A stretch of DNA of 47,925 nucleotides, from positions 1 to 47,925 of the forward strand of contig JASJAZ010000026.1 in NCBI GenBank assembly GCA_030066785.1, read 5' to 3'. The notes under the pieces were generated by a model that worked only from the letters and a program-made list of their open reading frames with translations, was not told the DNA's origin and ran no database searches. Within the stretch, counting starts at the first letter, position 1. Each line of letters opens with the position of its first letter. Position numbers and translations under genes: made by a program. Below are positions 1 through 9,462 of this stretch, in pieces. This DNA comes from Desulfobacterales bacterium (lineage in GTDB: Bacteria; Desulfobacterota; Desulfobacteria; Desulfobacterales; JASJAZ01).

Positions 1-3000
1 CGTGCCGCCGTCCCAGGCGGCGTTGCCAGCCACGGCAAGGCCCTTGTTGGTGACCGCGACATTGCCCATCACGCCAAAGGCCTTGGCTTCTGCGTCAATC
101 GTGGCTGAGTTGTCGATGAAATCGTCGGCATGGCCGGATGCGATTCCGTTGGCGGTGGCTTCGGATTCCGAGCGACCGATAGTGAGTGCCAGACCCTTGT
201 TCTCTCCGGCCGAGACGCCGACGTTGGCCTGTGCCGTGCCGGAAAGAGAGGAAACGCTAATGTCGCCGCTGTTGAAGATCGTGTCCGCACCATCGGCTGT
301 GACTCCGTCCGTCGATGAAACAACGTCCACCGTGACGCCAAAGCTGTCAAAGTCGATGTTCGAGGCAACCGTCAGCGAATCGTCCTGGCTCGAGCCGGAA
401 GTTGTGATGCCAACCGCATCTGAGGTCGCCTTGGTGCCGGCGTCAAGGAATCCCGAGTTGGCGACAGCTGTGCCCTCGGTCGTGACGGCGACGTTAGCCG
501 TCGTGGCAAAAGCCAACGTGCCGATATCCGGGTCAAAAACGGAGTCGATAATAGTGTCGATATCAGGGTCGGTATGAGTGTCGATATCTGTGTCGATATG
601 CTCGTCTTTAATGTAAGTGTTGATATCGTTGAGAAAAGTTTCGAAGTCAGTGGCAATTGTCTTGCCAACATCGATAGTGGCGGTGTTGTCAACGAAATCC
701 GCACCGCCGCCCGTGTTAATACCAGTGGCCTCGGCTTTAGCTGTCGTGTTGGCCTGGGCCTGGGCGCTGCCCTTGACAGAAACCGGCACGGCAGCAAGTC
801 CGCTCTCGGCGATTACCCTAGTCTCGATCGAACCGGAACTGACGACGGTATCGTCGCCGGACGCTGCCGACGAAGACTTTTCGAAGGCCGCGGTGATGCC
901 GCTGTCATCGATGTTCAGCGAGAAATCGACCAGAGCATTGTTACCACCGCCATCGGTCGAGATGCCTGTTGCAGTGGCCTCGGCCGTGGTTTCTCCTTCG
1001 ACCTTGGCCTGTGCTTTGCTGCCATCGCTCGACTTCACGCCGACACTGGCGGCGATGGCATTGGAAAACGATGTTGCGCGGGAGATGACGTCGCCGTTGC
1101 TGGTAACGCCGTCGTTGCCGCCTCCGGTTTCGATTACTGTTGCCTGGCTGGTAGCCTGGGCGTTGACATCGACACTGGCTGCGCCATCGATTGCGACTGA
1201 AGCCGCACCGACACCGCTGTTAGACAACGCGTTGGCCTCGACTTCACCTTCGCTGGTGACCGTGTCGTCGCCACCGGCCGCAACGGTTTCGTGGCGGAAG
1301 CTGGCGGCCAAGCCGCTGGCATCAATCGTGAAGTCAACGTCGGTGACGACGTCCTTGCCGGTGTTGGCGGCAATGCCAGTGGCCTCGGCTTCGGCCGCTG
1401 CGGCCGCTTTCACCGAGACCTTTGGTTTGGTTTTTTCGTCGGTGTTCTGCCCGAAACTGACGCCGAGCGAACCGGCATTAGACGCTGCCGTCGCAGCAAG
1501 ACCGCCACTACTATCTATGACATCGATGCCGCCGCCGGCATCGATGCCTGTGGCGTTCGACTTGGCCGTGGACTTGACGTCAGCTTCAGCTGCGCCGTCG
1601 ATTTTGATGTCGACACCCAGCGCGCCGCTCGTCGAGAAAGCGCTCGCGTCAATGCCGCCCGTATTGATTATTTCATCGTCGCCGATGGAGGCTGTTTCCT
1701 GAGCGTCCAGCGTGAAGTTTAAGTTTAGTCCACTTGGGTCGATGGTCAAGGTGCTGTCGACTTGGCGAGACGCACTATCATCATCTGAGGCGATTCCGGT
1801 TGCGCTGGCTTCAGCTGTTGCCTTTGTATCAAGTTTGACTTTAGACTTCTTCTTGACCTCACCGTTTTGACCAAATCTAACTCCTAACGCACCGGCTTTA
1901 CCCCAAGCGCCGGCCTTAAGATCGCCTCCGGTCGTGATCGTGTCATCACCGCCGCCGCTTGCTACGGCCTCAGCCATTCCCTTGGCAATCGACTGAACGT
2001 TGACATCGCTCGCACCGTCGATGTTGACGGCCACACCGACCGCCCCGCTGACAGCAACAGCTGCGGTATTAATATTTGCGCTTCCGCTCACTGTGTCATT
2101 ACCGTCATCGGAGGACGATGCATAACCAACAGTCGCCGTCAACCGCTGCTCATCGATAAGCAAGCCGACCGCCATTGAGGTGTTCTTGTCAGTGCCCGCG
2201 GTACTGACGCCACGGGCAGTCGCTTCGGCTGTGGATTTTGCCTCTGCTTTGGCCTTGTCGCCGCCTTGCGCAACGGTTACCGCCAGTGCCGCCGCGTCGG
2301 CATTGGCTGTAGAAATGATCACGCCGTCTGCCGTTACCGTATCCGCGCCGCCACCAGTGAGTATACCGCCGGTTGTCGCTTTGGCCTCGGAATTTGCCTT
2401 TGACGATGCGTCGCCCTCGGTACCAACCCGGATATCACCGGCGCCAGCCGCGCTGCCGGCAATTGCCGTCGCGGTCAACTGCCCCGACTGCGAAACCGTA
2501 TCGTCGCCGGCCACCGAACTTTGGTCGCTCACGACATTCACGGCGAGGCCGTCTTGATTAAAATCAACAGTGTGGCTTTTCCTTGTCTGGTGTCCACTGC
2601 CCTCGGAATTGATGCCCACCGCAGTCGAAGCGGCCTCAGCGTTGGCCACACTGTTACCTTTGACTTTGAGAGGCTTTACCGGATCAGGCGGATTGTCATT
2701 GTTGTCGTTATTATTGTCGTTGTCCGACTCCGGTTTTGACACGGAAACGCTAACGGCCAATGCCTCGGCACCCGATATGGATAGCGCATCAATGGTCTGC
2801 GTGCTCTCGATGGTGTCGTTGCCACCGCCGGTATAGATCCCCGTGGCCTCTGTCTCGGCTGCAGATGTGGCATTGGAGTCGATCGAGCCCTCGGCCTGGA
2901 TCGATATAGATGCCGACAAGGTGGCGGAATTGGCAAACGACTGAGCACTGATAGGGCCCTTGCTGGTCACCTCGTCGTTGCCCGCTAGCGTGGAGCGTTC

Positions 3001-5580
3001 GCTTCCATAGTTAAACAACAAACCCTCGCGCGTGATTGAGAGCGCCAGCTCGTCACTGGAAAGATGATCGTCATCTTCCGTATCGATACCCGTGGCGGTT
3101 GACTTGGCCGTCGCTTTTGTCTCGGTTTTGATCTCACTGTTATCTAGCACGAACGGATTCTCGGCGGGCGGATTATCCTGATTATCATCAGTGCCGGTGC
3201 CATTCCCACCATTGGTTCTCGACTTTTCTTTCTTCTGACTGACCGTCAGCCCCACTGCCAGTGCACCCGCTTCGGTTACCGCCAGAGTGCTGACAGCTTT
3301 CTCACTAGTTACTTTGTCAGACCCGCCGCCGGTCGTGACACCGGTTGATTCGGCGGTTGCAGTTGCGTTCGCCTTCGATTCCACTGACCCGGTCGCATTG
3401 ATGGAGATGCCGACGTTTGCCGAATTAGCCAAAGCAGTGCCGCTGGAAGTGATCGTTCCGCGGCTGATAACCGTGTCATCGCCGCCCTGTGATTCATTGC
3501 TGCGGGACCCGGTCAATGACAGCCCGTCTTTGTCGATATACAGCGTGCCTGAAGTCGATTTCTTGTGACCCGAACCCTCTGCGTCAATGCCCGTCGCTTC
3601 AGCCTTTGCTGTAACGCCTGCATCCGTTTTGCTATTTAGCTTGTTGCGCTCGTCTTTGGACTGCTGGTTAGAATCTTCATCCGTGGTGGAAACATTGCCG
3701 CTGCCGCTATCAGTATTGGTACCATCGCCGCCGGGTGGCGGGTCCTGGGTCTGACTGTCGTCCTCATTGAGCGCGACACTGATACTCGCGCTCATTGCAC
3801 TAGCATTGGCATCAGCCGTAGCCTCAATGGCACCCTCACTCGTTACGGTGTCATTGCCCAGACCGGTGTAGATACCCGTGGCGCTGGATGAGGACTCTGA
3901 CTTGGTTTCCGTTTCAGCGGATCCGCTGCTGGAGATTTCGATGGCCACGTCTTTGTCTGAGCTGGCCGAACTCGCAGTCGCGCTTATGCCGGCATTACTC
4001 GTTACCTCGTCGTCACCGGCCAGCGCTTCTTCCGTGCGCTCGAATTCGATGCGCAGATTGCTTTCGGTAATCTCCGCGGAACCCCTGTCGGTTTTCGTGT
4101 GTCCGTCGCTCTCGGCATCGATTCCGACCGCTTTGGCCTCTGCCGTGGCATTGGCACTGCTGGACGGCTTACTATCTTCCTCGTCATCTTCCTTCTTGTC
4201 CGGATCGCCGTTGCTGCCGGAACCGGAGTCCGAACCATCGCCAGATGTGTCTTTTTCTTGATTGCCAACCGCGATATTCACACTGACTGCCCCCGCGTCG
4301 GCCACGGCGTCACTTGTTATGACGCCGTTGGTAGTCACGTTATCGCTGCCACCGCCGGTCGATACGCCCGTACTTTCGGCTTTTGCCGCTGCATTAGCGC
4401 TGGTTTTAGCCGAACCGGTCACCTCGGCCGAAACGCCCAGACCGGCTGCGCCAGCATTCGCATCGGCGATTGCATCGATCGTTGAATTACTGGTGACCGT
4501 ATCATCGGTTGCGGTCGTGGAAACTGTTTTCTCGTAGGTAACCTTCAGGCCATCCAGGCCGAAGGGACTGGCATCTTCGGAACTGTCTTCCTCGCCCTCG
4601 GCCCCGGCCTCGATGCCGGTCGCTGTGGCAGTAGCCTTGGCATCCGCTGAGAATTCGATCTGGGTTTTCTTGTCGGGGGATCCGGCGACGACTCCCACAG
4701 TCAAAGCGCCTGCCGTTGCGTCCGACGCTGCGGTCACGGCCTGGTTGGCGAAAATTGTGTCCTTGTCCTCGCCGGTGTCAATACCCGCACTGGTTGCTTC
4801 GCTAGTCGAACCGACATCGATCTTCATTGATTCGGTGACGGTTGCTTCGAGACCAAAGTCGCCCGCCCCCGTCAGTGACCCGGCAGTGGCATCAATCGTT
4901 GAATTGGTGGTGATCGTGTCTTCACCATCATCGCCACTGATGCCTGTTGCATTTGATTTCTGGGTGATGGAGACGTCCAGCTTTTTCTGATCGTCCTGCT
5001 GGTCATCATCATTAACTGTCAGCATTGCACCGTAGGCACCGGTGCCACTTGCATCAGCATCGACTTCAGTATTCGTGGTAACCGTATCATCACCGTCACC
5101 AGCCGAAACCGTTTTGCTTTTGGCGATCGCTTCGGTCTTTTTTGGGTCCTGGATAATTAAAGCACTGGCAATGGCGTTTGAGCTCAAGGTCGCGCCCAAT
5201 TCAGCTGTAATCTCGTCATTTCCATCTAAACTATCGACGCCGGTGGCCGATGCTTCTATTTTTTCACCGGAATCTGTCGCAATATTTGCTATGGCATTCA
5301 GGAAATCACCGGAAGGGATGGTAATGATATCCGGTCCGCTGGTCCCAGATAAAGCCGTATCCTCAACTTGATCGTCGGCGTATACCGGTGGTGCGTTAAA
5401 AAACACACCGGCCGTGCCGGCCACCATTCCCAAGATGCCGAGTACAATGAAGCAAGATGCATAGATTTCGAATTTTTTTCTCAATTCTAATGGACATCTG
5501 TTTATACTTTGCAGAAATGAATTTAAATGCCGAAAGGCCCTTGTTCCTCTTTCTGCAATCAGCATAATTCCTCCAATCAT
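1..5580 (-). CDS. Giant repetitive exported/surface protein (adhesin-like, degenerate RTX-like GGGxD motifs), N-terminal part; continues past left edge
   Basis: Minus frame starting ATG at 5580 (MIGGIMLIAERGTRAFRHLNSFLQ...) reads open to base 1 in the stretches I translated by hand; hydrophobic export-like segment FEIYASCFIVLGILGMVAGTAGVFFNAPPVYA; repeated A-x-ATGI-x-TGGGxDxI / GDDxVTSxGxI modules. Not in the ORF track because it has no stop inside the window. Confidence 0.88.
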   Translation of the reverse strand, partial: MIGGIMLIAERGTRAFRHLNSFLQSINRCPLELRKKFEIYASCFIVLGILGMVAGTAGVFFNAPPVYADDQVEDTALSGTSGPDIITIPSGDFLNAIANIATDSGEKIEASATGVDSLDGNDEITAELGATLSSNAIASALIIQDPKKTEAIAKSKTVSAGDGDDTVTTNTEVDADASGTGAYGAMLTVNDDDQQDDQKKLDVSITQKSNATGISGDDGEDTITTNSTIDATAGSLTGAGDFGLEATVTESMKIDVGSTSEATSAGIDTGEDKDTIFANQAVTAASDATAGALTVGVVAGSPDKKTQIEFSADAKATATATGIEAGAEGEEDSSEDASPFGLDGLKVTYEKTVSTTATDDTVTSNSTIDAIADANAGAAGLGVSAEVTGSAKTSANAAAKAESTGVSTGGGSDNVTTNGVITSDAVADAGAVSVNIAVGNQEKDTSGDGSDSGSGSNGDPDKKEDDEEDSKPSSSANATAEAKAVGIDAESDGHTKTDRGSAEITESNLRIEFERTEEALAGDDEVTSNAGISATASSASSDKDVAIEISSSGSAETETKSESSSSATGIYTGLGNDTVTSEGAIEATADANASAMSASISVALNEDDSQTQDPPPGGDGTNTDSGSGNVSTTDEDSNQQSKDERNKLNSKTDAGVTAKAEATGIDAEGSGHKKSTSGTLYIDKDGLSLTGSRSNESQGGDDTVISRGTITSSGTALANSANVGISINATGSVESKANATATAESTGVTTGGGSDKVTSEKAVSTLAVTEAGALAVGLTVSQKKEKSRTNGGNGTGTDDNQDNPPAENPFVLDNSEIKTETKATAKSTATGIDTEDDDHLSSDELALSITREGLLFNYGSERSTLAGNDEVTSKGPISAQSFANSATLSASISIQAEGSIDSNATSAAETEATGIYTGGGNDTIESTQTIDALSISGAEALAVSVSVSKPESDNDNNNDNNDNPPDPVKPLKVKGNSVANAEAASTAVGINSEGSGHQTRKSHTVDFNQDGLAVNVVSDQSSVAGDDTVSQSGQLTATAIAGSAAGAGDIRVGTEGDASSKANSEAKATTGGILTGGGADTVTADGVIISTANADAAALAVTVAQGGDKAKAEAKSTAEATARGVSTAGTDKNTSMAVGLLIDEQRLTATVGYASSSDDGNDTVSGSANINTAAVAVSGAVGVAVNIDGASDVNVQSIAKGMAEAVASGGGDDTITTGGDLKAGAWGKAGALGVRFGQNGEVKKKSKVKLDTKATAEASATGIASDDDSASRQVDSTLTIDPSGLNLNFTLDAQETASIGDDEIINTGGIDASAFSTSGALGVDIKIDGAAEADVKSTAKSNATGIDAGGGIDVIDSSGGLAATAASNAGSLGVSFGQNTDEKTKPKVSVKAAAAAEAEATGIAANTGKDVVTDVDFTIDASGLAASFRHETVAAGGDDTVTSEGEVEANALSNSGVGAASVAIDGAASVDVNAQATSQATVIETGGGNDGVTSNGDVISRATSFSNAIAASVGVKSSDGSKAQAKVEGETTAEATATGISTDGGGNNALVDFSLNIDDSGITAAFEKSSSAASGDDTVVSSGSIETRVIAESGLAAVPVSVKGSAQAQANTTAKAEATGINTGGGADFVDNTATIDVGKTIATDFETFLNDINTYIKDEHIDTDIDTHTDPDIDTIIDSVFDPDIGTLAFATTANVAVTTEGTAVANSGFLDAGTKATSDAVGITTSGSSQDDSLTVASNIDFDSFGVTVDVVSSTDGVTADGADTIFNSGDISVSSLSGTAQANVGVSAGENKGLALTIGRSESEATANGIASGHADDFIDNSATIDAEAKAFGVMGNVAVTNKGLAVAGNAAWDGGT

Positions 5581-6384
5581 GTCTTAAAGCACATCTCTGT
5601 TGAACGAATATCTTCCATTTCAAAATCAAATTGCATTCCAAGAAATTTTAAAAGAGAGTGTCCGTATTGATGTAGATATGCGGTGATATACTTTTGGACG
5701 GATAATAGATTTAAAAGCAATCTGACAAACGATCTGATTGCTCTGGATAGACACGCAATGAAGAGGTGCAAAGTGGTAAAGCAGGGAAAGAAATCCAGGA
5801 AAAGGCGGTACACACAAGCATAGAAAAAATGCTTCATCAATCACCCCCATCTCTCTGTTAGCCCCGAAAGAAAACTGGTATCGTACTTTCTTGACCCCAA
5901 TACCAAGCAGTTTAAAATGCCGCGTAAATTTTATCTTCGGGTTGAAATGCTGGCGATATAACTGCTGAGCTAAATATCTCCTCAGCATGTGTCGGTGATG
6001 TTTTTAAGTTAATGAAGGATACCGCTAAAAAAGTTATAGTTACCTACGATTTTTTTTAAAGAAAATCAAGCAAAAAACATGCACGTTTGTAAATTTTTTT
6101 AATAATTCTGATTATTACAGATAGATACGAATATCTCTAAACAGCCGTATGGAAAAAAGGGTCTTTTATTTGTGAAAAAAATTACCAATACGGCCTGCAC
6201 AAAATCCGCAAGGGCGGGTAGCTGGGTATTCATACTGAGCTTATAATAGACCAAATACGATAAATTGCCGGTTCCTGAAAAACGAAGATTAAAACATTGG
6301 CAAATTGAAAAACATGTCTAAATTTGCTACCTGATGAATCAGTTTATGATTTGATAAGCTGCATTCATTATATATTGGAAGAGC

Positions 6385-7641
6385 TTGCAGCGTTTTCGCA
6401 GTTACCCATTTTATAAGATCCAAGCAATGAACAATAATAGGAACCATAACCGTCCTGAATTTGCGCAGCTCAAATATACCGACTCGCTGGCAAAAACGGT
6501 TTTAAATTCGCTTTCAGCCCATATAGCAATTCTGGACCAAAATGGCGTAATTCTTGAAACCAACGTAGCCTGGAAAAACTTCGCGGCAAAAAATCAAATG
6601 ATAGGACGAAACGATTCCATTGGCGTGAACTATCTACAGTTGTGCGATGCGACCGTCGGCAAAGAGGCTGAAGATGCCCATAAAGTCGCTGCCGGTATCC
6701 GATCGGTCATCAAGGGGGAAACAAAGGAATTTCTATATGATTATCCCTGCCACGGGCCGGATGGTCGGCATTTTTTTTATTTAAGAAGTATTCGAGTGGC
6801 CGAGAAAGAACCCATTCGAGTGGTGGTGAGCCATGAAGACATTACTATATTGAAATTGGCCGAAGAAGCTTTGCGTAAAAGAGAAAGGGAAAGAGATCAA
6901 CTGCGTCATTCGCTTGAACTGGCCAGAGAGATTCAGCAAAAACTTCTGCCTAAAAAAAATCCCGGGATTGCCAGGCTTGATGTCACCGGCAAAAGTATTT
7001 ATTGTGATGAAACTGGCGGGGATTATTATGATTTTATAGATATCAAAGATAATAACGGTCAAAATTTAGGTGTGGTTGTGGCTGATGTTGTCGGACATGG
7101 CATATCCTCAGCCCTGATCATGGCGAGTGTGCGCTCTGCGCTCCGCCAGCGCCTTGCCATGCCGGGATCTATTTCACAAATAATTTCGGATGTAAATCGC
7201 CGGATGGCAGAAGACCTTGCTGATTCCGGACAATTCGTCACTTTATTTTATTTGGTTGTGGAGCCGGACAAGCCAGTTCTTAAATGGGTGCGCGCCGGGC
7301 ACGAACCGGCCATCCTGTACGATCCGGAGGCGGGTGATTTTCTTAAGCTCCAGGGGATCGGCATGGCGCTCGGTGTCGATAAAAAATTTCAGTACGAAGA
7401 ATATCGGCAAGGAAATTTTTCAAGGGGAAGTATTGTTGTGCTTGCCACTGATGGCGTCTGGGAAGCCCGCAACGAAAATGGCCGGATGTTTGGCCGAACG
7501 GCCGTTTATGATATCATTCGCGATAACTCGGCGGCCAGTGCGGATGAAATTATGGAAGCCATTTTCAGTGAGATTAAAAAATTTTTAAAGATATCAAAGC
7601 CCGAAGACGATCTGACACTTGTCGTTATAAAAATCCTTTAA
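6385..7641 (+). CDS. PAS domain-containing PP2C-type (SpoIIE/RsbU-like) serine phosphatase; start may be ATG at 6427
   Basis: PAS-like N-terminus, LELAREIQQKLLP linker, GGDYYDFIDI, VVADVVGHGISSALIMASVRSALR, ATDGVWEARN motifs. Confidence 0.9.
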   Translation: MQRFRSYPFYKIQAMNNNRNHNRPEFAQLKYTDSLAKTVLNSLSAHIAILDQNGVILETNVAWKNFAAKNQMIGRNDSIGVNYLQLCDATVGKEAEDAHKVAAGIRSVIKGETKEFLYDYPCHGPDGRHFFYLRSIRVAEKEPIRVVVSHEDITILKLAEEALRKRERERDQLRHSLELAREIQQKLLPKKNPGIARLDVTGKSIYCDETGGDYYDFIDIKDNNGQNLGVVVADVVGHGISSALIMASVRSALRQRLAMPGSISQIISDVNRRMAEDLADSGQFVTLFYLVVEPDKPVLKWVRAGHEPAILYDPEAGDFLKLQGIGMALGVDKKFQYEEYRQGNFSRGSIVVLATDGVWEARNENGRMFGRTAVYDIIRDNSAASADEIMEAIFSEIKKFLKISKPEDDLTLVVIKIL

Positions 7642-7751
7642 TCCGTGTTTTTGGGCCAGCGGTTATGCGGCATGTTTCGCTGAACATCGGGTTTAATGAT
7701 TTGAAAGAATAGTGGGGATCAGCGCCACCGGTTTTTGAAAGGAAAGATAGT

Positions 7752-8066
7752 ATGTCTTTTTCCGAGATGGGATTCAACCGTTTTAGAGCGGGCGAAACGG
7801 TAGCATTAATACTGGCGTCGAGCACGCAACATGAAATCGGGCTTTTTAGTGTCGCCCGAATCAATGCGCCGAAGAAACCTTTTCCTCGATATTACGAAAA
7901 AGAGGAAATGAATCTCGAGACAGCCGCGGCCAAATCATGGGCATCACAACAATACCGCCTCAAGTATAAGCCCACGGCCCACGCCCGTGGCACTTATCTG
8001 AATCAATCCATATTAGCCCTGGCATTCATTCATTGGTATACATGCATGATCCTCTGCTATTTTTGA
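7752..8066 (+). CDS. Hypothetical protein, uncertain
   Basis: 104 aa ORF in a gap; no recognised family; 3' end overlaps the convergent kinase gene. Confidence 0.25.
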   Translation: MSFSEMGFNRFRAGETVALILASSTQHEIGLFSVARINAPKKPFPRYYEKEEMNLETAAAKSWASQQYRLKYKPTAHARGTYLNQSILALAFIHWYTCMILCYF

Positions 8067-8937
8067 AGGCAGGAAAGAAAACATCAAAAGCAGTGCCGGC
8101 ACCGACAATACTTTTCACTTCTATGCTAGCGCCTAAACACTTAACAATGCCATAAACCTCGGAAAGGCCCAATCCTCTGCCTGTTTTCTCCTCTTTGGTG
8201 CTGTAAAAAGGATGAAAGATCCGGTCCAGATTACATTCGGAAATACCGGTGCCGGTATCTTCTACCGATAGTCTAACAAAAGATGATGGCTTTCTTGACT
8301 GCGACAATGTTTGTTGGACTTTGTCGTTTATACCAGCAGTTAAATTAATCCGGATGCTGTGACCACAGCTTTGCATGGCTTCAACAGCATTTTTGCATAG
8401 ATGCCGTAATAATTTTTCAATGAGGATGGGGTCTGATGAAATCAAGGGTAACTGGTTTGGGGCATGAATCTCGACAGCGATATGCTTCGGAAGATCTTTA
8501 GTAAACCGGCCAATAAATTCTTTGACCACGTCATATAACTGAACCGGTCTATTTTCGGATGTATACATTCCACAAAAAAGATTCAACTTTCTGACAAGAC
8601 ATTGAATACGAAGGACAGAACTTTTCATTTTTTCAAATTCTAACGACGATGGGCTAAATTGGGAGATGCGCCCGGTTCGATCGGCGCAATTGTTGCGCAA
8701 GCCGGAGAGAATATTGGTTAGCTGCAGACTGATTGCCTTCGACATTGACTGCAGCTCATCAATTTGCGAATCGCCATTTGTTGAATCTAAACCTACCCCC
8801 CATTTTAAAACCCCCGGGTCCTTTGCGGACATCTCCATTACATTACTTTTTGTGTTTCTTGATGCTGAACAATATGCCGTATCGGTTGATCGTTGATATG
8901 CAACAGGCTGGGAGGGCTTATTTATTAGTTTTACCAA
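8026..8937 (-). CDS. Histidine-kinase-like protein with HATPase_c domain
   Basis: N-box LCKNAVEAM, G1 VEDTGTGIS, F-box-like FHPFYSTKEEKTGRGLGLSEVYGIV. The DHp-like segment reads AISLQLTNILSGL. Confidence 0.85.
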   Translation of the reverse strand: MVKLINKPSQPVAYQRSTDTAYCSASRNTKSNVMEMSAKDPGVLKWGVGLDSTNGDSQIDELQSMSKAISLQLTNILSGLRNNCADRTGRISQFSPSSLEFEKMKSSVLRIQCLVRKLNLFCGMYTSENRPVQLYDVVKEFIGRFTKDLPKHIAVEIHAPNQLPLISSDPILIEKLLRHLCKNAVEAMQSCGHSIRINLTAGINDKVQQTLSQSRKPSSFVRLSVEDTGTGISECNLDRIFHPFYSTKEEKTGRGLGLSEVYGIVKCLGASIEVKSIVGAGTAFDVFFPAFKNSRGSCMYTNE

Positions 8938-9057
8938 GGCTTCGATTGCACCTCTTGTTCGATTTTGTCTCGACAGAACAGAAATAGTTCACCTCCTTTT
9001 CTCATATGTTACTGCTTGAAAAAATCAGATAGTTTTTGGGAAGCTTTGTAATTAAAA

Positions 9058-9128
9058 GGAGAATTCCTCTGAGAACCTAAAATTCCGACTTTTTTTGGCT
9101 TGGACAGGATGCTGCAGAGGAATTCTCC
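9058..9128. repeat. Perfect 14-bp inverted repeat (GGAGAATTCCTCTG / CAGAGGAATTCTCC) with 43-nt spacer
   Basis: 9058-9071 and 9115-9128 are exact reverse complements. Confidence 0.85.
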
Positions 9129-9462
9129 CCGACAGGAGGTTAATGACGGCGCAGGTCAGGTGCAGGCTCTGCTTGGTGAAATGGTATGGTTATCAGCCGC
9201 TTCCGGTGATTAATTGCGCACAACAACGAACCAGAAGCGAAGCGCCGTACAAGTAGTTTTAACTACAATTATTGTGCCATTTGGGCAATATGAAGATAAC
9301 CATCTGATATGATATAATAATAGCTTAATCCGACAATTAAGAGCAAAAACAAAATAATGAGCATATAATTCCCCATTTTATAATAATTACCATTTATATA
9401 TATGATATCAATAAGTTATATATTGTAGAAAAATTACCCGATTATCGGCAAATATCGCCTTA

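Noticed and set aside
2-5371. Many long plus-strand ORFs (2-577, 574-1200, 617-1702, 2180-2557, 3287-3568, 4613-4990 etc.)
   Set aside because: Antisense shadows of the repetitive minus-strand coding frame; Ala/Ser/Val-rich low-complexity translations with no domain signature.
5577-5988. Minus-strand ORFs 5577-5840 and 5626-5988
   Set aside because: Overlapping frames in AT-rich intergenic DNA, no recognisable family or clear RBS.
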